A stretch of 64,000 nucleotides of DNA from CAVSJR01 sp963728285 (GTDB taxonomy: Bacteria > Actinomycetota > UBA4738 > HRBIN12). Below are positions 16,643 to 26,344 of this stretch, piece after piece; the stretch's first letter is position 1; each line of letters opens with the position of its first letter. The stretch covers positions 434,001 to 498,000 of the forward strand of contig CAVSJR010000005.1 of the NCBI GenBank assembly GCA_963728285.1, given 5' to 3'. The notes under the pieces are model-generated. The model was not told where the DNA came from. It made no database searches and was given only the letters and a program-made list of their open reading frames with translations. The translations under genes and the position numbers were made by a program.

Positions 16643-17581
16643 TCAGGCGCCGACGGGGCCCGTCGCTGCGAGCGAGCCGCCTTGGCCGGGGAAGGCCGAC
16701 TCCATCGCGTCGACGGCCTCGACCACGTCGTCCCCGAGGAAGGTGCCGGGGACGCCGCGCCGCGACGCGGGTGAGGAGAAGGCGCTGCCCGCGTAGAACG
16801 CGTGGACTCCCGGGACGGCGGCCGCCGCGCCGATCGCCTCGATGGCCGCCCGGCGGGTCACGTTTCGCTGCGAGGTCACGACCGCAGCCCAGGCCTCCGC
16901 CGCTCGCACGGCGGTCACGAGTGAGGCCGCGGGCGTCAGCGGACCGAGCGTGCGGATGGGCCACCCCCGCCGACCGAGGAGCACGCCGAACGCCTCGAGT
17001 CCCACGCTGTGAAGATCCTTCGGTCCGCAGGCGAGCACGATGGAGCCGGAGCGAAACGGGGCCGGCGCCATCGCCGACATGCGCGCGAGCCATCCTCGGA
17101 CCGCCTCCGTGGCCAGGTGTTCGTTGGCGACGTCGCAGGTGCCGGCCTTCCACCGGCTTCCCATCTGGTGCATCGCGGGCAGCGCGACATCGCGGATGGC
17201 CGCCTCCACGCCGATGGACTCCACCGCCGAATCGAGCGCCCGGCGAAGCCCGACGGGATCCAGGCGCATGGCCGAGATCAGGAGATCCTCGAGGCGGTCG
17301 TCGCGTTCGGCCCCCGTCGTCGGCCGCCCGCGGCGCACGATGTCGACGGCCTCCCGCGCCGGATGCCCGCGGGTGATCTCGTCCCGCAGGGCCCGCAGCA
17401 GGTCGACCTCGGCGGTCGAATAGCGCCGATGTCGTCCGTCCGTGCGTTGTGGGGTGGGGTAGCCGTAGCGCCGCTCCCACGAGCGGAGCGTCGGGATGGG
17501 GATGCCGAGCAGCGACGAGACGGAGGAGATGGTGTGTCGGGGCTGCGCCCTCGATTCGTCGAATTCGCTCGCCGACTTCAC
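16643..17581 (-). CDS. CarH/LitR-like B12-dependent MerR photoreceptor-regulator
   Basis: Light-responsive repressor candidate. A MerR winged HTH (residues 17-85; ISSVSSLLGIPIPTLRSWERR, RRYSTAEVDLLR) is followed by a four-helix bundle with the CarH hallmark W-x9-EH (Trp144, Glu154, His155) and a Rossmann cobalamin domain with the B12 motif D-x-H-x-x-G (Asp189, His191, Gly194). In Thermus CarH these bind adenosylcobalamin in the dark and hold the DNA-binding tetramer. The residue after the bundle Trp is Lys145, whereas Thermus CarH has the His that caps cobalt after light exposure. GTG 17581 lies 6 nt behind TACGAT; starts further upstream fall inside an inverted repeat. No carotenoid genes are in the window. 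Confidence 0.82.
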   Translation of the reverse strand: MKSASEFDESRAQPRHTISSVSSLLGIPIPTLRSWERRYGYPTPQRTDGRHRRYSTAEVDLLRALRDEITRGHPAREAVDIVRRGRPTTGAERDDRLEDLLISAMRLDPVGLRRALDSAVESIGVEAAIRDVALPAMHQMGSRWKAGTCDVANEHLATEAVRGWLARMSAMAPAPFRSGSIVLACGPKDLHSVGLEAFGVLLGRRGWPIRTLGPLTPAASLVTAVRAAEAWAAVVTSQRNVTRRAAIEAIGAAAAVPGVHAFYAGSAFSSPASRRGVPGTFLGDDVVEAVDAMESAFPGQGGSLAATGPVGA

Positions 17582-17587
17582 CGATCG

Positions 17588-17593
17588 ATCGTA
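17588..17593 (-). promoter_or_regulatory. -10 element of a leaderless promoter (CarH-like gene)
   Basis: TACGAT on the minus strand lies 6 nt before GTG 17581. It supports the short start and leaves the inverted repeat at 17612-17636 in the -35 region or just upstream. Confidence 0.4.
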
Positions 17594-17611
17594 ACAGCGG
17601 ACCCCAAAGTG

Positions 17612-17636
17612 ATGCACCGTTGAAGAGGACGTGCAT
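17612..17636. promoter_or_regulatory. Inverted repeat, possible operator of the CarH-like regulator
   Basis: ATGCAC (17612-17617) and GTGCAT (17631-17636) form exact half sites separated by 13 bp. The element lies about 30-55 bp upstream of the chosen start, overlapping where RNA polymerase would bind. Autoregulation is inferred from position only. Confidence 0.4.
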
Positions 17637-17684
17637 AGGTTCCGCGGAGACCGCCGCGCCGGCCGGGGACCGACATGGGTTCGA

Positions 17685-18452
17685 TCAGGCGTCGGAGAAT
17701 CGCGCGGCGAGCTCGTCGTGCAGGTGCCCGTTCGTGGTGAGGACGCCCGCGCGGTCGGTGAGCGGTCCGCCGTCGAGCGCCGTCATGCGTCCGCCGGCCT
17801 CCTCAACGATGGGGGCGAGCGCCGCGTAGTCCCAGATCCTGAGCTCGGGCTCGAAGGCCACCTCCCCGCCGCCGCGGGCGACGAGCATGTGGCCCCAGAA
17901 GTCGCCGAAGCCCCTCGTCCGGTCGGCCGCCCGGACGACGTCGAGGAATGCGCGCTCCCGCGGGCCGCCGAGCCAGGACCCCACGCTGGCGAAGATGACC
18001 TGGCTCCGGCCGAGCGCGTCGACGCTCGACACGTGGATCGCCTGGCCGTTCAGGCGCGCACCGCCGCCGCGCACCGCCTCGTAGCGCTCCCCGAGGCCCG
18101 GGGCGGCCACCAGCCCGAGCTCCACCCGCTCTCCGATTCGAAGCGCCAGCAGCGTGGCCCAGACCTGGATGCGACGGGCGAAGTTCTTGGTCCCATCGAT
18201 CGGATCCACGATCCACGTCCGCTCGGCGTCCTCCGGCCCCTGGAGGCCCCCCTCCTCGCCGAGCACGGCGTCGGCGGGGAACTGCTGCTCCACGGCCGCG
18301 CGCACCATGCTCTCGATCCGCAGGTCCGCCTCGGTGACGGGGGACTTGTCCGCCTTCTCGCGAACGTGCATCTCGCCGTGGAACAGCGGCATCGCGATGT
18401 CGGCGGCCCGATCGGCGAGCGTGTTGGCGAACCCGAGTTCCTTCGCGAGCAT
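17685..18452 (-). CDS. hisN: Histidinol-phosphatase, inositol-monophosphatase family
   Basis: Removes phosphate from L-histidinol phosphate, the penultimate step of histidine synthesis in Actinobacteria. Li+-sensitive phosphatase motifs are present: LGEEGG with a metal-binding Glu, WIVDPIDGTKNF, and WDYAALAPIVEEAGG. The segment RGFGDFWGHMLVARG is characteristic of HisN rather than inositol phosphatases. 255 residues, normal. TACAGT (18465-18460) lies 7 nt before the ATG without a Shine-Dalgarno, again suggesting a leaderless mRNA. It is divergent from tig; no other his gene is nearby. Confidence 0.87.
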   Translation of the reverse strand: MLAKELGFANTLADRAADIAMPLFHGEMHVREKADKSPVTEADLRIESMVRAAVEQQFPADAVLGEEGGLQGPEDAERTWIVDPIDGTKNFARRIQVWATLLALRIGERVELGLVAAPGLGERYEAVRGGGARLNGQAIHVSSVDALGRSQVIFASVGSWLGGPRERAFLDVVRAADRTRGFGDFWGHMLVARGGGEVAFEPELRIWDYAALAPIVEEAGGRMTALDGGPLTDRAGVLTTNGHLHDELAARFSDA

Positions 18453-18459
18453 CGTCCGA

Positions 18460-18465
18460 ACTGTA
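18460..18465 (-). promoter_or_regulatory. -10 element of a leaderless promoter (hisN)
   Basis: TACAGT on the minus strand is placed 7 nt upstream of the hisN ATG. Confidence 0.35.
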
Positions 18466-18590
18466 GCCGACGCGACGGTCGTCGCGGCGGCGCGGCGGCG
18501 AACGGCCGCGCGAGCGCCTCGGGATCGCGTTGCCCCAGGTCACGACGCCCGCTCGGGCTGGTCGATCCGGTCGCTGAATGGGATTTCCGA

Positions 18591-18596
18591 TAGGCT
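18591..18596 (+). promoter_or_regulatory. -10 element of a leaderless promoter (tig)
   Basis: TAGGCT is 8 nt before the tig ATG at 18605, with no ribosome-binding site. Confidence 0.45.
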
Positions 18597-18604
18597 CGCC
18601 GCAC

Positions 18605-20002
18605 ATGCAGACGACCGTCGAGGAAACGAAGAAACACACCGTCAGGCTCACGATCGAGGTCCCCGAACAAGAGTTTTCCAAGGACCTCGACCGCGCGTAC
18701 AAGAAGATCTCCCAGCAGGTCAAGGTCCCCGGCTTTCGCAAGGGCAAGGTGCCGCGCAAGATCATCGACGCGCAGCTCGGACGCGAGGCCGTGATGGATG
18801 AGTTCCTCACGGATGCGGTTCCCGCCTACTACAACGAGGCGGTTCGAGAGCGCGAGCTCGCACCGATCGCGGACCCCGACATCTCGCTCGATCAGGTCGA
18901 GGAGGGCAAGCCCCTGGTGTTCTCCGCCGAGGTCGAGGTCCGGCCGCGCCTGGACCTCGATCCGAGCGAGTATCGCGGCATCAAGGTCGAGCGCCCGTCG
19001 GCCGGGGTGGACGACGCCGAGGTCGACGAGCTCCTCGAGCGCGTTCGCGACCGGTTCGCGGAGCTGGAGACCGTCTCGCGCCCCGCCGTCCAGGGCGACT
19101 ACGTCGTCGCCGACATCCGCGGGTCCGTGCATGGGGAGGAGGTCCCCGAGGCCACCAAGCCGGACTACCTGTACTCCGTCGGCTCCGGCGAGTTCGGGGA
19201 GAAGCTGGATCAGGAGCTGCTCGGCAAGCGGGCAGGCGAGATCCTGAAATTCAACGACACGTTGTCTGCGGGCGCGGGCGAGGCCGCCGGCAGCGAGATC
19301 TCCTTCTCCATCCTCGTGAAGGAGGTGAAGGGCAAGAAGCTCCCGCCCCTCGACGACGAGCTCGCGAAGACGGCCTCCGAGTTCGACACCCTCGATGAGC
19401 TTCGGGCGAGCCTCCGGGAGAGCCTCGCGACCGGCAAGGAGCGCGAGGCGGACGCCACCGTTCGCGACCGCGCGATCCAGGCGATGATCGATCGCATCGA
19501 CGTCGATCTGCCCGAGACGCTCATCGACGAGGAGACCGAGCACCGCGTGCACTCCGCCCGGGACCGCGCGGAGCGGGCGGGCATGACGCTGGAGCAGCTC
19601 CTCGAGATGCAGGGATGGACCGAGGCGCGCCTGCGTTCCGACGCCCGGGACCACGCCGTCCGGGCCATCAAGGCCGACCTCATCCTCGAGGGGGTTGCCC
19701 GCAAGGAGGACCTCGAGGTCACGGCGGAGGAGCTCGGGCAGGAGATCGGGAGGCTCGCCGCTCGGCTCGGGCGCGACCCCAAGGAGATCGCCACCACCCT
19801 GGAGCGCACCGATCAGGTCGTCGCGCTGGCCGGTGATATCATCCGCTCAAAGGCGCTCGACCTCCTCGTCGAGCATGCCGATATCACATCGGAAGGCGAG
19901 AGCAGCGCTCCGCACGAGGACGCCTCCGAGGAAGCCCCTCCCGCCGAGTCAGCGCCCGAGATGCAGCGAGAACCGGAGCAAGGAGCGGAGGAGACATCGT
20001 GA
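18605..20002 (+). CDS. tig: Trigger factor, ribosome-associated chaperone
   Basis: Peptidyl-prolyl isomerase and chaperone at the ribosome exit tunnel. The ribosome-binding signature GFRKGKVP is near residue 43, the FKBP-like domain at about 150-240 (VQGDYVVADIRG), and the helical C-terminal arms at 255-430. The tail after 430 is acidic and Ala/Pro/Glu-rich. 465 residues. The start is ATG 18605 (MQTTVEETKKHTVRL), matching the family N-terminus. The stop overlaps the clpP start by 4 nt (GTGA), so tig and clpP are translationally coupled, a common actinobacterial arrangement. Confidence 0.95.
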   Translation: MQTTVEETKKHTVRLTIEVPEQEFSKDLDRAYKKISQQVKVPGFRKGKVPRKIIDAQLGREAVMDEFLTDAVPAYYNEAVRERELAPIADPDISLDQVEEGKPLVFSAEVEVRPRLDLDPSEYRGIKVERPSAGVDDAEVDELLERVRDRFAELETVSRPAVQGDYVVADIRGSVHGEEVPEATKPDYLYSVGSGEFGEKLDQELLGKRAGEILKFNDTLSAGAGEAAGSEISFSILVKEVKGKKLPPLDDELAKTASEFDTLDELRASLRESLATGKEREADATVRDRAIQAMIDRIDVDLPETLIDEETEHRVHSARDRAERAGMTLEQLLEMQGWTEARLRSDARDHAVRAIKADLILEGVARKEDLEVTAEELGQEIGRLAARLGRDPKEIATTLERTDQVVALAGDIIRSKALDLLVEHADITSEGESSAPHEDASEEAPPAESAPEMQREPEQGAEETS

Positions 20003-20628
20003 GCGACATGAAGAACTACCTCGTCCCCGTCGTCGTGGAGCAGACAGCTCGCGGCGAGCGTTCGTTCGACATCTACTCCCGCCTGTTGAAGGAGCGGATC
20101 GTCTTCCTCGGGACGCCGATCGACGACAACGTCGGCAACCTGATCATGGCCCAGCTGTTGCATCTCGAGAGCGACGATCCCGACAAGGACATCAACCTGT
20201 ACATCAACTCCCCGGGCGGGGACATCACCGCGCTGTTCGCCATCTACGACACGATGCAGTACATCAAGCCCGACGTGTCGACGATCGTGATGGGGCAGGC
20301 CGCCTCGGCGGCGGCGGTGTTGCTGCTGGCCGGAGCGCCCGGTAAGCGGTTCGCCCTCCCTCATTCGCGGGTCCTGCTGCACCAGCCGCACGGCGGCGCC
20401 CAGGGGCAGGCCGTCGACATCGAGATTCAGGCGAGGGAGATCATCCGCTACCGTCAGCTGCTCGATCAGCTGATCTCCGAGCACACCGGGCAGCCGTTGG
20501 AGCGAGTGGGCAAGGACACGGACCGCGACTTCATCCTCACCGCCGACGAAGCGAAGGACTACGGCGTGGTCGACGAGATCATCGCGAGCCGTGGAATTAC
20601 GCCGGAGCTTGCTGCAGCCTCCTCCTAG
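19999..20628 (+). CDS. clpP: ATP-dependent Clp protease proteolytic subunit
   Basis: Serine protease that forms the tetradecameric chamber of the ClpXP/ClpCP machines. The catalytic triad is visible: Ser103 in GQAASAAAVLL, His128 in LLHQPHGG, and Asp177 in KDTDRDF. The 209-residue length and the IVFLGTPIDD N-terminal strand are typical. The GTG start overlaps the tig stop. Only one clpP is present here, although Actinobacteria often carry a clpP1-clpP2 pair; a second copy may lie elsewhere. Confidence 0.96.
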   Translation: MSDMKNYLVPVVVEQTARGERSFDIYSRLLKERIVFLGTPIDDNVGNLIMAQLLHLESDDPDKDINLYINSPGGDITALFAIYDTMQYIKPDVSTIVMGQAASAAAVLLLAGAPGKRFALPHSRVLLHQPHGGAQGQAVDIEIQAREIIRYRQLLDQLISEHTGQPLERVGKDTDRDFILTADEAKDYGVVDEIIASRGITPELAAASS

Positions 20629-20651
20629 GAACGCGTAGAATGGGCCGAGAA

Positions 20652-20676
20652 GGCCGGGGGAGACGGAACCCCGGCC
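20652..20676 (+). terminator. GC-rich hairpin between clpP and clpX
   Basis: GGCCGGGG (20652-20659) pairs exactly with CCCCGGCC (20669-20676) around a 9-nt loop. It follows the clpP stop by 23 nt and lacks a T-run. It may partially terminate or stabilise the clpP 3' end and so set clpX level separately. Confidence 0.4.
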
Positions 20677-20701
20677 GTTCGACTAGAAAGGGCCGGGGGG
20701 C

Positions 20702-21970
20702 ATGGCGAAGTTCGGCGACTCCGATCTGCTCAAGTGCTCCTTCTGTGGCAAAAGCCAGAAACAGGTCAAGAAGCTCATCGCCGGACCCGGCGTCTACATC
20801 TGCGACGAATGCATCGATCTCTGCAACGAGATCATCGAGGAGGAGCTCTCCGAGTCCGCGGAACTGAAGCTCGAGGAGCTCCCCAAGCCGCAGGAGATCT
20901 GCGCCTTCCTCGACGAGTACATCATCGGTCAGGAGCAGGCGAAGAAGATCCTCTCCGTCGCCGTCTACAACCACTACAAGCGCATCCAGGTCGGCGCGAA
21001 GGACTCGGACGTCGAGCTGCAGAAGTCCAACATCATGATCCTCGGGCCGACGGGCTGCGGAAAGACGCTGCTCGCGCAGACGCTCGCGAAGATGTTGAAC
21101 GTCCCGTTCGCCATCGCCGACGCGACGGCGCTCACCGAAGCCGGCTACGTGGGCGAGGACGTCGAGAACATCCTGCTGAAGCTCATCCAGGCCGCCGACT
21201 ACGACGTGAAGAAGGCCGAGACCGGCATCATCTACATCGATGAGGTCGACAAGATCGCGCGCAAGTCGGAGAACCCCTCCATCACGCGTGACGTCTCGGG
21301 CGAGGGCGTGCAGCAGGCGCTGCTGAAGATCCTGGAGGGGACCACGGCATCGGTGCCGCCGCAGGGCGGTCGCAAGCATCCGCACCAGGAGTTCATCCAG
21401 ATCGACACCACGAACATCCTGTTCATCTGCGGCGGGGCCTTCGCGGGACTCGAGAAGGTGGTCGAGAGCCGCATCGGCAGCAAGGGCGTCGGCTTCGGGG
21501 CCGACGTGCGACGCGCCGACGAGAAGGACCTCGGCGAGATCCTCGGCAAGGTGCTCCCCGAGGACCTGTTGAAGTACGGCCTCATCCCGGAGTTCGTGGG
21601 CCGGCTGCCGGTGATCACGAACGTGCACAACCTCGACGAGCACGCGCTCGTCGAGATCCTGACGAACCCGAAGAACGCCCTCGTGAAGCAGTATCAGAAG
21701 TTCTTCGAGTTCGACGGCGTCGAGCTGTCGTTCACCGAGGACGCGCTTCAGGCGATCGCGGACCAGGCCATCCTGCGCGGCACCGGCGCGCGCGGCCTCC
21801 GCGCGATCATGGAGGAGGTCCTCCTCGGCGTGATGTACGAGCTGCCGTCGCGCCAGGACGTGAACAAGTGCGTCGTCGATCGCGACGTCGTCCTCACCGG
21901 CGTCAACCCGACGCTCGTCCCCATCAAGGACACCGCCGCGAAGCGCGAGCGCCGCGAGCGCACGGCCTAG
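20702..21970 (+). CDS. clpX: ATP-dependent Clp protease ATPase subunit ClpX
   Basis: AAA+ unfoldase that recognises tagged substrates and feeds them to ClpP. The N-terminal zinc-binding domain has Cys12, Cys15, Cys34 and Cys37. Walker A is LGPTGCGKTLLA, Walker B IIYIDEVDKIA, with the sensor and RGTGARGLRAIMEE motifs downstream. 422 residues. The ATG follows a GGGCCGGGGGG purine stretch. Placed 73 bp after clpP, with a hairpin in between. Confidence 0.97.
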   Translation: MAKFGDSDLLKCSFCGKSQKQVKKLIAGPGVYICDECIDLCNEIIEEELSESAELKLEELPKPQEICAFLDEYIIGQEQAKKILSVAVYNHYKRIQVGAKDSDVELQKSNIMILGPTGCGKTLLAQTLAKMLNVPFAIADATALTEAGYVGEDVENILLKLIQAADYDVKKAETGIIYIDEVDKIARKSENPSITRDVSGEGVQQALLKILEGTTASVPPQGGRKHPHQEFIQIDTTNILFICGGAFAGLEKVVESRIGSKGVGFGADVRRADEKDLGEILGKVLPEDLLKYGLIPEFVGRLPVITNVHNLDEHALVEILTNPKNALVKQYQKFFEFDGVELSFTEDALQAIADQAILRGTGARGLRAIMEEVLLGVMYELPSRQDVNKCVVDRDVVLTGVNPTLVPIKDTAAKRERRERTA

Positions 21971-22057
21971 CGTTCGAAGCATCTCCGGCAGACCACCGAA
22001 CCGAGCCCTACGCGCTCCCTGCGACGGCGCCCGCCTGGGATAGGCTCGCCTGCGACG

Positions 22058-23000
22058 ATGGACGGACGCGACGACGACGGGATCTCGCCGCAGGCGGCCG
22101 AGCCCGGGCCGATGCCCGGGTCGCGCCGAGGGATGTCGATGGCGGAACGGATCCGTGGCGATGATGCCTACGGGCTCGTGCTGCTGCTGATCTTCCTCAC
22201 GCTTCTGGCGACGGCGTTCGTCGGAGATCTTCGCATCGTGGCCCTCGCCGCCCTGGTGCTCCAGGGAACCACGCTTCTGTTCGCCCAGTGGACCTCGCAC
22301 GCGCGCCCGCGCGTGCTTCGGATCTCGGCGGCGGCCATCCTCGGGGGAGTCCGTCGTGTCGATCATCGGCCACCTGCCCGATCACGATCAGCTCGTTCGG
22401 CTGGACCTCTGGGTGGGGGCGGCGCTCTGCGTGGGCACGATCCTCATCATCGTGAGGCGCATCGGCCTGCACCCGGCCGTCACCGGAGCGACGATCCTCG
22501 GAGCGGTGTGCGTCTACCTGCTCCTCGGGATGTTCTTCGCCTACGCCTTTCGCATCATCGATGAGGTCGCTCCGCCGTTCTTCGCCCAGGACGCACCCGC
22601 CTCGAGCACGAACGTCCTCTACTTCAGCTACGCCTCGCTCACGACCGTCGGGTACGGGGATTTCACCGCCGAGCCCGCGTTCGGGCGGATGCTGGCGGTG
22701 TCCGAGGCGCTGATGGGGCAGCTGTACCTCGTCACCGTCGTGGCGCTGCTCGTCGGCAACGTCGGACGCACGAGGGAGGGGATTCGTTCCCAGCTCGCAG
22801 GGCACGGAGAGGCGCGAGTGACGTCGGCGAAGCTCAGCCCGAGCTCCCGCCGGAAACGGCTGATCCGGTCGACGCCGCCCCGTCTGCCGACGAGCACCTC
22901 CGACACCATGGAGGGCGGGAACAGGCCGTGCTCGATCACTCCGGCCGAGCCGCACAGGCGGTCGGAGAGCTCGCCGGGGTCGCCGATCTCACCCAGGTAG
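22058..23000 (+). CDS. Two-helix (Ion_trans_2) potassium channel-like protein (frame breaks)
   Basis: Membrane protein with N-terminal helices (GLVLLLIFLTLLATAF) and a KcsA-type pore: pore helix YFSYASLTT, selectivity filter TVGYGDFTA, and a final helix LYLVTVVALLVGN. The frame breaks in a run of five G near 22348 (one extra base): ILGG continues as ESVVSIIGHLPD in the next frame. The given frame stays open to 23000, running antisense through rpiA. A single extra base at 22837-22860 would end this protein at 22863 and also give rpiA a stop at 22834. The corrected protein would be about 267 residues. TAGGCT lies 11 nt before the ATG. Confidence 0.75.
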
Positions 23001-23500
23001 TCCGCGAGCACGCCGCCATCCGGGCTGAGGGCCGCATCGCGCAGGCGGACGTCCCCAAGTTCGCGCAGCGTCGCGGCCAGCCCGAAGGGGAGGAGCTCGA
23101 GGGGCACGGGCGGCGCGAGTGACTCCACCACCTTGTCCGGGGAAACGATCACGAGGAAGCGGTCCGCCGCGGCGGCGACGACCTTCTCCCGGGTGTGCGC
23201 GGCGCCGCCTCCCTTGACGAGCCAGCCCGACGGCGACACCTGATCCGCGCCGTCGATCGCGATGTCGAGCCGGTCGACCGCGTCGGATCCGTCGAACCGC
23301 TCGACGCGAAGGCCGAGCGTTCGCGCCTCCTCCTCGGTCCTGGGGGAGGTGGCCACGCATCGGATGTCGAGCCCGCGCGCGGCGAGGGCTCGCAGCAGCG
23401 CGGCGACGGTGGAGCCGGTCCCGAGGCCGACGATCATGCCGTCCTCGACGAGGGCGGCGGCGGCCTCCGCGGCGTTCCGCTTTTCGAGCTCGTGCGTCAT
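22628..23500 (-). CDS. rpiA: Ribose-5-phosphate isomerase A (3' end probably misread)
   Basis: Interconverts ribose-5-phosphate and ribulose-5-phosphate in the pentose-phosphate pathway. Motifs: VGLGTGSTVAALLRAL near residue 25, DGADQVSPSG with catalytic Asp, and LVKGGGAAHTREKVVA. Similarity ends at about VSEVLVGRRGGVD, residue 215; the remaining open frame to 22628 is antisense to the channel gene and is not RpiA-like. One extra base at 22837-22860 would bring in a TGA ending at 22834 and give 221 residues, the normal length. The ATG is at 23500. It lies 61 bp from the end of pgi on the same strand. Confidence 0.85.
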   Translation of the reverse strand: MTHELEKRNAAEAAAALVEDGMIVGLGTGSTVAALLRALAARGLDIRCVATSPRTEEEARTLGLRVERFDGSDAVDRLDIAIDGADQVSPSGWLVKGGGAAHTREKVVAAAADRFLVIVSPDKVVESLAPPVPLELLPFGLAATLRELGDVRLRDAALSPDGGVLADYLGEIGDPGELSDRLCGSAGVIEHGLFPPSMVSEVLVGRRGGVDRISRFRRELGLSFADVTRASPCPASWERIPSLVRPTLPTSSATTVTRYSCPISASDTASIRPNAGSAVKSPYPTVVSEA

Positions 23501-23561
23501 CGCGCCCCTTCGCGTGCGACCGGCCTCCCGGCGCGGAGGGGCGGGCGGGCGGGGCTCGGGC

Positions 23562-25200
<1,639 letters not shown>

Positions 25201-25330
25201 GCCCCGCTTCGCCTCCCCGTGGCGCCGGCGGTCCGATCCGCCGGCCCCCTCAGCCGATGACCATTCGACCACACCCGGCACCGTGGCCGAGGTAGCGTGG
25301 GGGGAGGCGTCCACGACGACGGAGGGTCGC

Positions 25331-26344
25331 ATGCAGATCGGCATGGTCGGGCTGGGCAGGATGGGATCGAACCTCGTCCGCCGCCTGATGCGCGACGGGC
25401 ACGAGTGCGTCGTCTTCGACGTCAGCCCCGACGCCGTGCGCGCGCTCGAGGGGGACGGCGCCACGGGGAGCTCGTCGCTCGACGACTTCGCGAGGAAGCT
25501 CTCGCGGCCGAGGGTCGCCTGGACGATGCTCCCCGCCGGCGAGATCAGCGAGGGCTCCCTGCACGACCTGGCGGACCGATTCGACGAGGGCGACATCCTC
25601 ATCGACGGCGGCAACAGCTACTACCGCGACGACATCCGCCGTGCGGCGGAGTTCGGTGAGCGGGGCATCCACTACGTGGACGTCGGCACGAGCGGAGGGG
25701 TGTTCGGCCTGGAGCGCGGGTTCTGTCTCATGATCGGCGGGGAGCGCGAGGTCGTCTCCCATCTCGATCCGATCTTCCGCTCGCTGGCGCCCGGGGTCGG
25801 GTCGGCCGCGCGGACGCCGGGACGCGACGGCGACCCCACGCCCGCCGAGCACGGCTACCTCCACTGCGGCCCGAGCGGGGCCGGCCATTTCGTGAAGATG
25901 GTCCACAACGGGATCGAGTACGGCCTGATGGCCGCCTACGCCGAGGGCCTCAACATCCTCGACAACGCCGACGCCGGCCTGCGCGAGCGCGAGGCCGACG
26001 CCGAGACGGCGCCGCTGGTCAATCCCGAGTTCTACCTCTACGAGATCGATATCCCGGAGGTCGCCGAGGTCTGGCGACGGGGGAGCGTGGTCGCCTCGTG
26101 GCTGCTCGACCTGACCGCCGCCGCGCTTCGCAGCTCTCCGGACCTGAAGGAGTTCGAGGGACGCGTGTCCGATTCGGGCGAGGGGCGCTGGACGTCCATC
26201 GCGGCGATCGAGGAGGGCGTTCCCGCCGACGTCCTCACGGCAGCGCTCTACGAGCGGTTCTCCTCCCAGGGAGGCGGGGAGTTCGCGGGCAAGCTCATGT
26301 CGGCGATGCGCCGGGAGTTCGGCGGCCACGCCGAGAAGGGATAG
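25331..26344 (+). CDS. gnd: 6-phosphogluconate dehydrogenase, decarboxylating (short GntZ/YqeC type)
   Basis: Oxidises and decarboxylates 6-phosphogluconate to ribulose-5-phosphate. Rossmann motif GMVGLGRMGSNLVRRL at the start, substrate-binding YVDVGTSGGVFGLERG, and the catalytic HCGPSGAGHFVKMVHNGIEY-type block with Lys and Asn. 337 residues identifies the short form, which in characterised members often prefers NAD+. The start ATG 25331 has GGAGGGTCGC upstream. It is divergent from pgi with 130 bp between. Zwf and transaldolase are not in the window. Confidence 0.92.
   Translation: MQIGMVGLGRMGSNLVRRLMRDGHECVVFDVSPDAVRALEGDGATGSSSLDDFARKLSRPRVAWTMLPAGEISEGSLHDLADRFDEGDILIDGGNSYYRDDIRRAAEFGERGIHYVDVGTSGGVFGLERGFCLMIGGEREVVSHLDPIFRSLAPGVGSAARTPGRDGDPTPAEHGYLHCGPSGAGHFVKMVHNGIEYGLMAAYAEGLNILDNADAGLREREADAETAPLVNPEFYLYEIDIPEVAEVWRRGSVVASWLLDLTAAALRSSPDLKEFEGRVSDSGEGRWTSIAAIEEGVPADVLTAALYERFSSQGGGEFAGKLMSAMRREFGGHAEKG

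Noticed and set aside
22628..23000. Long natural antisense overlap between the channel gene and rpiA
   Set aside because: Neither extension resembles its family; one extra base removes both.
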